From Acinetobacter lwoffii (GTDB lineage Bacteria; Pseudomonadota; Gammaproteobacteria; Pseudomonadales; Moraxellaceae): a stretch of 64,000 nucleotides of DNA. Made by a program: the position numbers and the translations under genes. A model generated the notes under the pieces. It searched no databases. It saw only the letters and a program-made list of their open reading frames with translations, and was not told the origin of the DNA. Location of the stretch: contig NZ_CP059081.1 of the NCBI RefSeq assembly GCF_015602705.1, forward strand, positions 629,702-693,701, given 5' to 3'. This document shows, one piece after another, positions 1 to 8,069 of this stretch. Every line of letters begins with the position of its first letter. The stretch's first letter is position 1.

Positions 1-1
1 A

Positions 2-304
2 AAAGTGCATGGCCGGATTTTAGGCGCCGCGATTGAAGCGCAGCGTCCTGTACAAATCTGTCTGATTTGTTATGTGAATCAGCAGGGCGAACTGGATATG
101 GTTGCGCCGTTTGTCAATGACATCAGTTTTGCCGCCCATGTCAAAAAAGTACTGGAAATGCCGCAAGTCATTGCACATTTAGTGGCTTTACCTGCAATTG
201 CCACTGAAGGGCATACGGTTGAAAGCCTCACCCGTGTGGTCCAGGAAAAAATGCAGACTGGCCTGGTTGAACTTCAGTCACGGGTATTAAAAAAGCCTCA
301 ATAA
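2..304 (+). CDS. PlsC-like acyltransferase, C-terminal part (cut by window edge)
   Basis: The frame is open to the left edge, so the GTG at 5 is probably internal and the first part of the gene is missing. The visible ~100 residues contain a segment of the form R-I-L-G-A-A-I-E-A-Q-x-P-V-Q, which resembles the region of 1-acyl-sn-glycerol-3-phosphate acyltransferases after the acceptor-binding motifs, where a helix leads into the P-V-Q strand. Such enzymes add the second acyl chain in phosphatidic acid synthesis at the inner membrane. The catalytic HX4D motif would lie outside the window, so the assignment rests on the C-terminal pattern alone. The stop codon lies inside the left arm of the following terminator. 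Confidence 0.55.
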   Translation, partial: KVHGRILGAAIEAQRPVQICLICYVNQQGELDMVAPFVNDISFAAHVKKVLEMPQVIAHLVALPAIATEGHTVESLTRVVQEKMQTGLVELQSRVLKKPQ

Positions 305-315
305 GAGGCTTTTTT
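291..315 (+). terminator. Intrinsic terminator of the acyltransferase gene
   Basis: A 6-bp stem AGCCTC/GAGGCT with a 5-nt loop is followed by a run of T. The coding sequence runs into the hairpin, with its TAA in the loop. Confidence 0.85.
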
Positions 316-340
316 ATGGTTTCTGTTCAAAGAATCCAGC

Positions 341-1975
341 TTACATAAAACCTTCAATTGGCAGCCAAGACACCAGTTTAAGGCTAGCTTTCTGATACCA
401 TTTCATTTTTGGTTCTTTGGTAAACGTTTGAACGTCACCATTGGCTTTCTTGATTTTCCAGTTAATGTTCTGATTCGCATCCAGCACCAGCTTATAAGCA
501 TATTTACTCAGATTTTTGTCCATGGTGTCGTGTACTGCACGTGCCAAAGACGGACTGTTTAGCAATACGCCAATTTCAGTATTTAGATAAGCTGAACGCG
601 GATCAAAGTTAAAGGAACCAATAAACACCTGTTTTTGATCCAGTGCCATCAACTTGGCATGCAGGCTAGAACGACTCAATCCTTTCAGGCTGACTTTAGC
701 TTTTTTCGAAATTTCCTCAGTATTGGCATTTAGGTGATTAGCTTCTGGCGCTGCCAAGAACTCATACAGCTGCACCCCATTTTCCAATAGATCCTGACGA
801 TATTTGGCATAAAAGGCATGCACCACGGCAACGTCGTTGGCCTTAAAAGAGTTGGTCAGGACGCGAACCTTGATATTCTCATTCGCCAGTTTCTTTAAAC
901 GGTCTGCACCAATTTTTTCCGGGACAAAATAGGCAGAGACAATATCGACACTTTGTTCAGGTTTTTCCAGGCGCTGTAATAACTGGAAATTCAGGTGTTC
1001 TTCGGTTTTGGCCTTGGCTTTGATTTTGCTCGGTGGATCTTTGACCACTTCAGCTTCCACCCAATCCAGCTGAATGTTTTGTTCCAGCCATTGGTCAAAG
1101 ACTCTGGAACGATTGGCCAGATCCAGATAATTTTGAGTCGCTGGATCCTGACTATGGGTTTCTAGCTGTTCTTTTAAGCTTGGAAAACGTAAGCCATGAT
1201 GCCGTGGATTCACCACCTCTTGTACCGGATAGGCATAATCATCATTCCAGTATTCATCGAAGGAATGAATGATTTCATCCGATGCTGCACCGACCAGCAT
1301 CACATCGACATCAGAGAACTGATAGCTTTCACTGACATTATAATACTGGTTACTCATATTGCGCCCGCCAATCAAGGCAATCTGGTTATCGGCAATAAAG
1401 CTTTTATTGTGCATGCGGCGGTTAATGCGCTTTAAATCCAGCACCATGTCCATGGCGCGGTATTTACGAAAGCGATAGGGATTATACAGTTTGACATCGA
1501 TATTTTGATGCTGGTTTAAGGCCAGATAAATCCCTTCCATTTTCTTGGCATTATTGTCATCCATCAGCAGGCGCACTTTTACGCCACGATCTGCTGCCTG
1601 AATAATCGCATGCAGAGCGAGGGCACCGATTCGGTCGTTATCCCAGATGTAATATTGTAGATCCAGACTGCGTTCCGCTTTATTAATCAGCTGAATCCGA
1701 GCAGCCAGTGCTTCAAGCGGATCATACAGCACGCGATAACCAGTCAACCCGATGTTCTGATCACGTAAAGGTTCAACAATTTGTGCCAGGCTGGTTTGCG
1801 AGGTATCCGTTTCAAATGCCATCTGGCTTGGCTGTTCGGTTTGCTTGGGTAAGGTGCTACATGCAGGTAGACCCAGAACCAGGCTACAGCTCAGTAAAAT
1901 GCCGGCTTTATAGCGATGAGTGCGTATAAAACTTGAGGATTGAAGGTGAACTTGATCGCGGGGAGCAGTGGCCAT
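341..1975 (-). CDS. ClsC-like phospholipase D family lipoprotein
   Basis: A 544-residue protein with two HKD motifs, the hallmark of the phospholipase D superfamily: H-N-K-S-F-I-A-D followed by G-G-R-N near residue 189, and H-A-K-L-M-A-L-D followed by G-S-F-N near residue 439. Domain order and length fit cardiolipin synthase C-type enzymes (E. coli ClsC/YmdC), which join phosphatidyl groups to make cardiolipin. The N-terminus carries a hydrophobic stretch ending in L-P-A-C at Cys39, a lipobox, so it is probably a lipoprotein; the 23-residue region before it is long for a signal peptide, so the start may be slightly upstream of the true one. It is convergent with the acyltransferase and divergent from the metallophosphoesterase. 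The substrate is inferred from the family. Confidence 0.85.
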   Translation of the reverse strand: MATAPRDQVHLQSSSFIRTHRYKAGILLSCSLVLGLPACSTLPKQTEQPSQMAFETDTSQTSLAQIVEPLRDQNIGLTGYRVLYDPLEALAARIQLINKAERSLDLQYYIWDNDRIGALALHAIIQAADRGVKVRLLMDDNNAKKMEGIYLALNQHQNIDVKLYNPYRFRKYRAMDMVLDLKRINRRMHNKSFIADNQIALIGGRNMSNQYYNVSESYQFSDVDVMLVGAASDEIIHSFDEYWNDDYAYPVQEVVNPRHHGLRFPSLKEQLETHSQDPATQNYLDLANRSRVFDQWLEQNIQLDWVEAEVVKDPPSKIKAKAKTEEHLNFQLLQRLEKPEQSVDIVSAYFVPEKIGADRLKKLANENIKVRVLTNSFKANDVAVVHAFYAKYRQDLLENGVQLYEFLAAPEANHLNANTEEISKKAKVSLKGLSRSSLHAKLMALDQKQVFIGSFNFDPRSAYLNTEIGVLLNSPSLARAVHDTMDKNLSKYAYKLVLDANQNINWKIKKANGDVQTFTKEPKMKWYQKASLKLVSWLPIEGFM

Positions 1976-2076
1976 ATAAGTCGAAGAATGAAAAATTAGA
2001 ATTGAGTATAATTGCCAGCTATGAAAAGATAAATATAAAGCCAGTAATCTGCTGCTCGACTGAATAAGGCCAATTT

Positions 2077-3087
2077 ATGTGGGATTCGAATTCCGTACTG
2101 TTTTATTTTTATCTGGGAATGGCGATTTTAGCCATCTGGGCTGTGGCTCAGGCATGGTCGAGCCAATCACGTACCGAAACCATTCATCCCTTTAAAGCTT
2201 TTGGTCATTTGCTGGCGTTTTATCTTGCCTATTTATTAATCCCTTTGGTTTTCTTCAGTATTTATGCTGGATGGACGGGGTATTATTCTCTGTATGAAGC
2301 CATTTTTGTATTTTTGCTCAGTGGGGTTTTGACTTATGCACGCTTTATCGAGCCGCATTTAATTCAAGTGAAAACGACACAATATCAGATCAATGCAGAT
2401 AAACGTTTAAAGCAGCCGGTGAAAATCGCCCTGATTGCAGACTTACATATCGGTCTGTTTTCGGGTCATGAGCGTCAGTTGCGACAAATTGTACACAAAT
2501 TAAATCATATTCAACCTGATTTGGTGGTGGTTGCTGGCGACTGGACTTACGAGCCAGAAAATAAACTGGCACAGGAATTGGCAGTTTTAAAAGAGATTCA
2601 CGCTCCGGTCTATTCAGTCAATGGTAACCATGACGAGCAATATCCCGGACCGCCGATTCGCGAACTGTTGCACTATGCACTGCAAGTCAATCAGGTCATG
2701 GATATCGAAGGTCAAATTGTCGAATTTGATGAGTTTCGCCTTTTGGGCGTGGGTGATCTCTGGGCTGGAAAAGCCGATATGCGCAGTTTGCCAGACTTGC
2801 CTCAGGACAAGCCTTGGGTCATTCTTTCGCATAACCCGGATACGGTCGATATGATTCCCAAACTGCCGACGCGCCCTCTGATGCTGTCCGGGCATACTCA
2901 TGGCGGACAGGTAGAGCTGCCTTGGCTAACTAATTACGTCATGAAAAAGGTTTCAATTTTGGGACATAAAAAGGGCATGTACCGCCATGAACATGCAGAT
3001 GTGTTCGTCACTGTCGGTACCGGCTTGGTCGGTGTGCCTTTCCGTTTTCGGGTGCCACCTACCATTGATATTATTGAACTGATTTAA
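2077..3087 (+). CDS. Membrane-anchored calcineurin-like metallophosphoesterase (YkuE/YaeI type)
   Basis: A 336-residue protein with about three hydrophobic helices in the first ~95 residues, followed by a metallophosphoesterase domain. Metal-binding signatures appear in the family order: D-L-H-I-G near residue 121, G-D-W, G-N-H-D-E, S-H-N-P-D and finally G-H-T-H-G-G-Q near residue 272. This arrangement matches YkuE/YaeI-type phosphoesterases, some of which act on UDP-2,3-diacylglucosamine or other membrane phosphoesters; the substrate here is not evident. An AAGG ribosome-binding element precedes the ATG. The gene converges on the next gene, with only 24 bases between the stops. Confidence 0.85.
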   Translation: MWDSNSVLFYFYLGMAILAIWAVAQAWSSQSRTETIHPFKAFGHLLAFYLAYLLIPLVFFSIYAGWTGYYSLYEAIFVFLLSGVLTYARFIEPHLIQVKTTQYQINADKRLKQPVKIALIADLHIGLFSGHERQLRQIVHKLNHIQPDLVVVAGDWTYEPENKLAQELAVLKEIHAPVYSVNGNHDEQYPGPPIRELLHYALQVNQVMDIEGQIVEFDEFRLLGVGDLWAGKADMRSLPDLPQDKPWVILSHNPDTVDMIPKLPTRPLMLSGHTHGGQVELPWLTNYVMKKVSILGHKKGMYRHEHADVFVTVGTGLVGVPFRFRVPPTIDIIELI

Positions 3088-3111
3088 ATTCAGTCGACGT
3101 GCTGTACCGCG

Positions 3112-3513
3112 TTAACTGATGATCCAGACCAGAATCAGCAAGACCACTGCGACGGCCGCCATCATCCAGATTTTCTTTTCAATTTTTCGGGTTGGCACAT
3201 TTTCACGTAATTGCTGTGCAGTAATTTCAGCTTCTGTGGATGTGCTCAAACTAGGATGGGTGGGGATTTCTAAGGGTGGTGTCACCAGGTCGATATCAGC
3301 GGCATCATCACTAAAGCGTGGACCGGTACTTTCATGCTTCATGACCACATCATGTTCCCGCACAATTTCATCAATCACTTGCAGTGCCTGAGCTTCATCC
3401 AAGGGCGTATTCTCGGTGATATAGCGAACAGCTTCTAATTTTTTATCATCTTCCAGCAAAATAATGATATTGACCAACTGCTCCTGCGATAGGTATTCAA
3501 TAAGATCCTGCAT
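3112..3513 (-). CDS. Tail-anchored small protein with an L7/L12-like motif
   Basis: A 133-residue protein I cannot name. The first ~45 residues are predicted helical and include K-L-E-A-V-R-Y-I-T-E-N-T-P-L-D-E-A-Q-A-L, which resembles the helical segment of the ribosomal L7/L12 C-terminal domain, a motif also seen in short membrane proteins. A polar linker rich in T, P and E follows, and the last ~18 residues form a single hydrophobic helix with no tail, so the protein should be anchored by its C-terminus with the bulk in the cytoplasm. The ATG at 3513 is the only good start. It stands alone, convergent with the phosphoesterase. Confidence 0.7.
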   Translation of the reverse strand: MQDLIEYLSQEQLVNIIILLEDDKKLEAVRYITENTPLDEAQALQVIDEIVREHDVVMKHESTGPRFSDDAADIDLVTPPLEIPTHPSLSTSTEAEITAQQLRENVPTRKIEKKIWMMAAVAVVLLILVWIIS

Positions 3514-3600
3514 GGCCTTGCCTCATTTTTTTAAATTGAGTTTATTTGATTGTTGAGCAAATTTAACGAGATAAGTAGCCGAGTTTTGTTGTGAAATCAT

Positions 3601-3630
3601 AAAAAAAGCCAGCATCAAGTGCTGGCTTTT
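3601..3630 (-). terminator. Terminator of the MHS transporter gene
   Basis: Stem GCCAGCA/TGCTGGC with a 5-nt loop, flanked by A on the left and T on the right, placed just after the minus-strand transporter stop. Confidence 0.85.
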
Positions 3631-3646
3631 GAATCAATCTAAAATC

Positions 3647-4954
3647 TTAGATCTGATTATTTACATCATCATTCTTGGTTTCACGAATCAGCAAAAACGC
3701 GACAAGTGACAGGATAGATGCTGCGGTCAGATAATAACCGACTGCAGATAAACCATAGGCTGTTGCCAGCTTGGTTGCGATTAACGGTGCAAATGATGCG
3801 CCGAAAATGCCTGCCAAGTTAAAGGTCAATGCAGAACCCGTGTAACGTACTGAAGTCGGGAAGATTTCAGACAATACCGTACCGATTGGCCCATAAGTTA
3901 AGCCCATAATCGCCAGACCAATACACAAGAACAGGAACACCACCAAGGTGCTGCCAGATTCAAGCATATCTGCAAAGAAGATACCGAAGATCGCAGAAAT
4001 GACACATACCGCAATGGAAGTAGTCTTACGGCCAAATTTCTCGGCTAATACTGCTGAAAGCGGGATGAATGCAGCAAAACACAGGGTTGCAACTAACTGC
4101 AATTGCAGGAATTCTTCACGAGAATAACCGAGTTGTTTTGTTCCCCATTGCAATGCAAATACCGTAGTAAGGTAGAACACAACAAATGTACAGATTGCAG
4201 CAATCGTACCCAGAACCAGCATGCGGGAATGCTTTTTGAATACCTGAACAAAAGGAACATTTACTTCTTTTTGTTTATCCAGCACTTTCTGGAAAGCAGG
4301 GGTCTCATGCAGTTTTAAACGGATCCATAAACCCATAATTACCAACAAGGCACTTGAGATAAACGGAATACGCCAGCCCCAAGCCATAAAGTCAGCTTCA
4401 GACATGAAAGCGCCAAGCGTCAGGAAAGAACCTGTTGCCAGAATAAAGCCGATCGGAGCACCCAGTTGCGGGAACATGCCATACCAGGCACGTTTGCCTT
4501 CCGGGGCATTTTCAGTTGCAAGAAGTACCGCACCTGACCATTCACCACCCAGACCCAAGCCCTGACCTAAACGGCACAGTGCAAGTAACAGTGGCGCAGC
4601 AATTCCGATTTGCGCATAAGTTGGCAATAGACCAATCGCAACGGTTGAAATCCCCATAGTCAGCAAAGCTGCAACCAAGGTGGCTTTTCGTCCGATCCGG
4701 TCACCTAAATGACCAAATAATGCTGCACCAATCGGACGGGCAATAAATGCAATGGCAAAAGTCGCAAGAGACTGAATGGTTGCGGTCATCGGATCTGTAC
4801 TTGCAGGGAAAAACAGATACGGAAAAATAATGACAGCAGCGGTGGCATAAATATAAAAATCGAAGAATTCGATTGTAGTGCCTACCAAGCTTGCTGTTAA
4901 AACGCGAAATTTTGAATTTTGTGCTGGCTGAGCAGCAGAATTAGACGACGCCAT
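3647..4954 (-). CDS. MHS-family (metabolite:H+ symporter) MFS transporter
   Basis: A 435-residue, twelve-helix protein. The start resembles the MHS subfamily: a polar N-terminus, then G-T-T-I-E-F-F-D-F-Y-I-Y in helix 1, the loop 2-3 signature G-H-L-G-D-R-I-G-R-K and R-L-G-Q-G-L-G-L-G-G-E-W in helix 4. Members such as ProP, ShiA and KgtP bring in organic acids, betaines or shikimate with protons across the inner membrane; the substrate cannot be told from sequence. The gene is alone, with a run of A/T and no clear operator upstream at 4955-5090, and its own terminator downstream. Confidence 0.88.
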   Translation of the reverse strand: MASSNSAAQPAQNSKFRVLTASLVGTTIEFFDFYIYATAAVIIFPYLFFPASTDPMTATIQSLATFAIAFIARPIGAALFGHLGDRIGRKATLVAALLTMGISTVAIGLLPTYAQIGIAAPLLLALCRLGQGLGLGGEWSGAVLLATENAPEGKRAWYGMFPQLGAPIGFILATGSFLTLGAFMSEADFMAWGWRIPFISSALLVIMGLWIRLKLHETPAFQKVLDKQKEVNVPFVQVFKKHSRMLVLGTIAAICTFVVFYLTTVFALQWGTKQLGYSREEFLQLQLVATLCFAAFIPLSAVLAEKFGRKTTSIAVCVISAIFGIFFADMLESGSTLVVFLFLCIGLAIMGLTYGPIGTVLSEIFPTSVRYTGSALTFNLAGIFGASFAPLIATKLATAYGLSAVGYYLTAASILSLVAFLLIRETKNDDVNNQI

Positions 4955-5096
4955 GGAAAACCTTACACTTACTAAAAATAAAAAAACTTAGTTTTAAAAG
5001 CGTAATCTTTTTAAAAAAGGCGTAATTTTTTAAAAAAACAACTGCAATCTTCTCGCTTCAACTCGCTCAGGGTCACTGAAATGAAAAAGGAGATGA

Positions 5097-5750
5097 TTAA
5101 ATCACGTAAAGATAGATAGACAGAAAATGTGATCCTGCGCCTATCAATACAAATATGTGCCAGATAGCGTGGGTATATCTTACTCTTTTTAAAGCGTAAA
5201 ACAATGCACCCACGGTATAAGCGAGTCCACCAATGATGAGAAAGGTTAAAGATTGAGCACTTAAATATTGCTGCATATCATCAATCACCAGCAGCGCCAG
5301 CCAGCCCATGGCCAGATAAGCCGCCAAAGAAAGTTTCTGAAAACGATGAATGAAAACGAACTTGAAAAGTGTACCAAGAAGAGCAATCACCCAGAGAGCA
5401 ATCAATAAATACTGGGCTTTGGCAGTCGGAATGGCAATCGACAGGAAAGGGGTATAGGTTCCGGCGATTAAATAATAAATCGCAGTATGATCGATTTTTT
5501 TATAAAAATAACGGCGGTCTGCTGCAGTGGCCATGTGGTAAAGCATGGAAGCAGAAAACAGCAGAATCATGCTGAGTGCATAAACCCACAGTCCAATCCA
5601 TTGTCCAGTACTTAGGTAAGACCCTTTAATAATCAAAAGAATACCAGCAACAATAGACAGTCCGGCACCTACACCATGACTAATATAGTTAATCCGTTCC
5701 TCATTTTGATCATAATCTGGAACCAGTGGAGCATTCTGCATGATTGTCAT
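5097..5750 (-). CDS. Hemolysin III / PAQR family membrane protein
   Basis: A 217-residue protein with seven hydrophobic helices. Family marks are E-R-I-N-Y-I-S-H-G near residue 18, S-M-L-Y-H in helix 3, K-I-D-H-T-A-I-Y with G-T-Y-T-P-F after it, and a late H-A-I-W-H-I-F-V motif. The conserved histidines are those proposed to bind zinc in PAQR proteins. Bacterial members (TrhA, YqfA) are linked to membrane fluidity and lipid homeostasis; the hemolysin name is historical. It is divergent from the methyltransferase gene and apparently single. Confidence 0.9.
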   Translation of the reverse strand: MTIMQNAPLVPDYDQNEERINYISHGVGAGLSIVAGILLIIKGSYLSTGQWIGLWVYALSMILLFSASMLYHMATAADRRYFYKKIDHTAIYYLIAGTYTPFLSIAIPTAKAQYLLIALWVIALLGTLFKFVFIHRFQKLSLAAYLAMGWLALLVIDDMQQYLSAQSLTFLIIGGLAYTVGALFYALKRVRYTHAIWHIFVLIGAGSHFLSIYLYVI

Positions 5751-5843
5751 TCTTTTTCAAATATACACTTGTATGGTAATTCAATTTTGCTTTTAGGTTA
5801 AGAAGATTTAAACTTGATGCGCAATTCATTTCAGGTTTTATCT

Positions 5844-7067
5844 ATGTCAACGTTGGCAACTCTCTCAGATCAGGAACAGCAATTCTTGGATACCTTTCAG
5901 CAAGCTGTTGAAAGGAATCAATTCGATCGCCTGATCTTAAGCCAGTATAAAGGTGAACTGCAGGATTTAGAGAAAATGACCTTGCGAGTCATTACATTAA
6001 ATGAACAGCGCGTATTGAGCTGTCTATATCGTTACAAGACGCAGGATGTCACGAAAAATTATCCTTTAGATGAAGCATTATTCCAGGTTACTTCACTACT
6101 GGCGTGTTGCAAACAGGCCAATCTGATGACAGTAGATGAAGAATTACAGCTGAAAAAAAACAAGAAAAAAGCTATGTTAACGCGTAGCAAACATAAAGCC
6201 ACGATGAATCAGGTGAAGCCTGCTGAACAAGGCCATGACCGGATTAAACAACGTTATGTCGATCAGGACAGCATCTTTCTCCAATATCTCGGTATTACCG
6301 ATCAAAAAGCGCAAATCATTCCGAGCATGGCGCGTAAATGGAAGCAGATTAATAAGTTTGTAGAAATCTTCTCAGGTGCATTGGCACAGATTAAGCCACA
6401 GGCTGAAGGCCTGCGCGTGGTGGATTTTGGTTCGGGTAAGGGCTATCTGACTTGTGCTTTATATGACTATATGCAAAAACATGGTCAAACGCCGTATGTC
6501 ACCGGGGTAGAGCTTAATCCGAAAATGGTTGAATTCTGCCAGAATGTCGCGCAGCAATCTGGTTTTGATCAGCTGGACTTTTTCCAGGGGGATGTCCGTA
6601 CTTATGCACCGGAACGTCTGGATGTGATGATTGCCTTACATGCCTGTGATGTAGCAACAGATTTTGCGATTCATAGCGGGATTCGCCTGAATGCGCAGAT
6701 GATCATGTGTGCACCGTGTTGTCATAAGGAATTGCGTCCGCAGTTGCAGGCGCCAAAAGTCCTCAGCCCGATGTTACAGTTTGGTATTCATGCCGGACAG
6801 CAGGCAGAAATGTTGACCGATACCATTCGTGCTTTACTGCTCAAAGCTTATGGTTATGAAACCAAAGTTTTTGAATTTGTGGCGCTGGAACATACCAGTA
6901 AAAATAAAATGATTCTGGCGACAAAACGTAAAGACTATCAACAACCTGATCAGGCGGTTCTGGCACAAATTCAGGCCTTAAAAGAGATGTATGGTATCCA
7001 GAAACATTCACTGGAATTGTTGCTCAATGACCAGTGGGATCAGCAGGGAATTGGTTCTAAATGCTAA
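5844..7067 (+). CDS. Class I SAM-dependent methyltransferase, C-A-P-C-C-H type
   Basis: The ATG at 5844 gives 407 residues; upstream in-frame starts at 5814 (TTG) and 5817 (ATG) exist, but only 5844 has an AGG element at a usable distance. The N-terminal ~150 residues are charged and helical. The methyltransferase core has motif I V-V-D-F-G-S-G-K-G-Y-L, then V-T-G-V-E-L-N-P-K-M-V, G-D-V-R-T and L-H-A-C-D, followed by M-C-A-P-C-C-H-K-E-L. That cysteine-rich motif is shared with METTL25/GSTCD-like methyltransferases, whose substrates are mostly unknown. The gene overlaps the GNAT gene by 7 bases, so the two are translationally coupled. Confidence 0.8.
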   Translation: MSTLATLSDQEQQFLDTFQQAVERNQFDRLILSQYKGELQDLEKMTLRVITLNEQRVLSCLYRYKTQDVTKNYPLDEALFQVTSLLACCKQANLMTVDEELQLKKNKKKAMLTRSKHKATMNQVKPAEQGHDRIKQRYVDQDSIFLQYLGITDQKAQIIPSMARKWKQINKFVEIFSGALAQIKPQAEGLRVVDFGSGKGYLTCALYDYMQKHGQTPYVTGVELNPKMVEFCQNVAQQSGFDQLDFFQGDVRTYAPERLDVMIALHACDVATDFAIHSGIRLNAQMIMCAPCCHKELRPQLQAPKVLSPMLQFGIHAGQQAEMLTDTIRALLLKAYGYETKVFEFVALEHTSKNKMILATKRKDYQQPDQAVLAQIQALKEMYGIQKHSLELLLNDQWDQQGIGSKC

Positions 7068-7492
7068 ATAGTCCAGAACTTAAAATAGTGTCCGGCAGCT
7101 GGAAAGATTTGACAGTGTATGCCAAAGCGATTCGTGAAGCCGTGTTTATTCAAGAACAGCATATTGCAGCTGAAGATGAGTGGGATGTTGAAGATGCGGT
7201 TGCTGTACATTTCATTGTTTTTCAGCAGGATCAGGCGATTGCTACAGCACGCTTATTGTCAAATAACAGTATCGGTCGGGTTGCAGTCCTAACCACAGCA
7301 CGCGGTTTAGGTGTTGGTCAGCGCTTGATGCAGGCCGTGATTGACTATGCGCGTGCAGAGCAGCGTAAGTTGGTAAAGCTGTCTTCGCAAGTGCACGCCA
7401 TTGGCTTCTATCAAGCGCTGGGATTTGAAGCTCAAGGTGATGAATATCTGGATTGTGGAATTCCGCATATTGATATGTATTTAAAGCTTTAA
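7061..7492 (+). CDS. GNAT family N-acetyltransferase (ElaA/YjcF-like)
   Basis: A 143-residue acetyltransferase. It opens with a basic segment and V-F-I-Q-E-Q-H-I, typical of ElaA/YjcF-like GNATs, and has the acetyl-CoA pyrophosphate loop R-G-L-G-V-G-Q-R-L-M near residue 84, then F-Y-Q-A-L-G-F-E in the last third. The acceptor is unknown. Its ATG lies inside the last codons of the methyltransferase gene (ATGCTAA overlap), so both are made from one transcript that ends at a strong terminator. Confidence 0.85.
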   Translation: MLNSPELKIVSGSWKDLTVYAKAIREAVFIQEQHIAAEDEWDVEDAVAVHFIVFQQDQAIATARLLSNNSIGRVAVLTTARGLGVGQRLMQAVIDYARAEQRKLVKLSSQVHAIGFYQALGFEAQGDEYLDCGIPHIDMYLKL

Positions 7493-7512
7493 TTTTCAGC
7501 CATTCAAATACG

Positions 7513-7541
7513 AAAAAGCGAGGCATTGACCTCGCTTTTTT
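7513..7541 (+). terminator. Terminator of the methyltransferase-GNAT operon
   Basis: Stem AGCGAGG/CCTCGCT, 6-nt loop, flanked by A and T runs, so it may also serve the convergent gene on the minus strand. Confidence 0.85.
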
Positions 7542-7561
7542 ATGCATAGACTGAATCTGGA

Positions 7562-7909
7562 TCAGTGGCCATGTGCTGCATTTGAGCTGTGCTCGGCATT
7601 ATCCATATTGGCATGTTCTTCAGCTGACATATTGTGTTCAGCGGCTGTCGTACCTGGATGAGCAGTATTGGCAGCTTCACGTGCTTCACGATCTGCTTGC
7701 GCTTTGGCAATGGCTTCTGGAGACATCGTCGGTGCATTTTTAAAAGCGTGTTGCTGGGTAGTTTGTTTATTTTGCTGGCTTGGCATGTAATCCGGTTCAT
7801 TACTTATCGCGAGCCAAAAAATAAGCATGAATAATCCACCTAAAATACAGAAGATGATAAGTGCTTTCCAGCCCCAAGGAGATTTTTCAGGTGAACTGTG
7901 ATCAGTCAT
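7562..7909 (-). CDS. Small membrane protein with His-rich C-terminus
   Basis: The ATG at 7909 gives 115 residues (a TTG at 7933 would add eight); a GGTAAGA element precedes the ATG. After a short polar N-terminus beginning M-T-D-H-S-S there is one hydrophobic helix of about 20 residues, then a soluble tail that becomes rich in A, E, N and H and ends H-S-S-N-A-A-H-G-H. The spaced histidines and acids could bind metal ions, but I know no family for it. With the helix near the N-terminus the tail is probably periplasmic. Product and role are unknown. Confidence 0.6.
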   Translation of the reverse strand: MTDHSSPEKSPWGWKALIIFCILGGLFMLIFWLAISNEPDYMPSQQNKQTTQQHAFKNAPTMSPEAIAKAQADREAREAANTAHPGTTAAEHNMSAEEHANMDNAEHSSNAAHGH

Positions 7910-8026
7910 AGGTCTTACCCACGTGGATATCAAACTTATGTAACTTTATAACATAAATTGATCAAAAAGCAGATCGAAATCTGTCATCAGATGAGTCTAT
8001 CCAGTGCATTAAGCAAATCCAGAAGA

Positions 8027-8054
8027 TAAAAAAGAGGAAACACGTTCCTCTTTT
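8027..8054 (-). terminator. Terminator of the thiolase-FadJ-like operon
   Basis: Stem AAGAGGAA/TTCCTCTT with a 5-nt loop; on the minus strand it is followed by T residues. Confidence 0.8.
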
Positions 8055-8069
8055 ATTTAAGTGCCTAAG

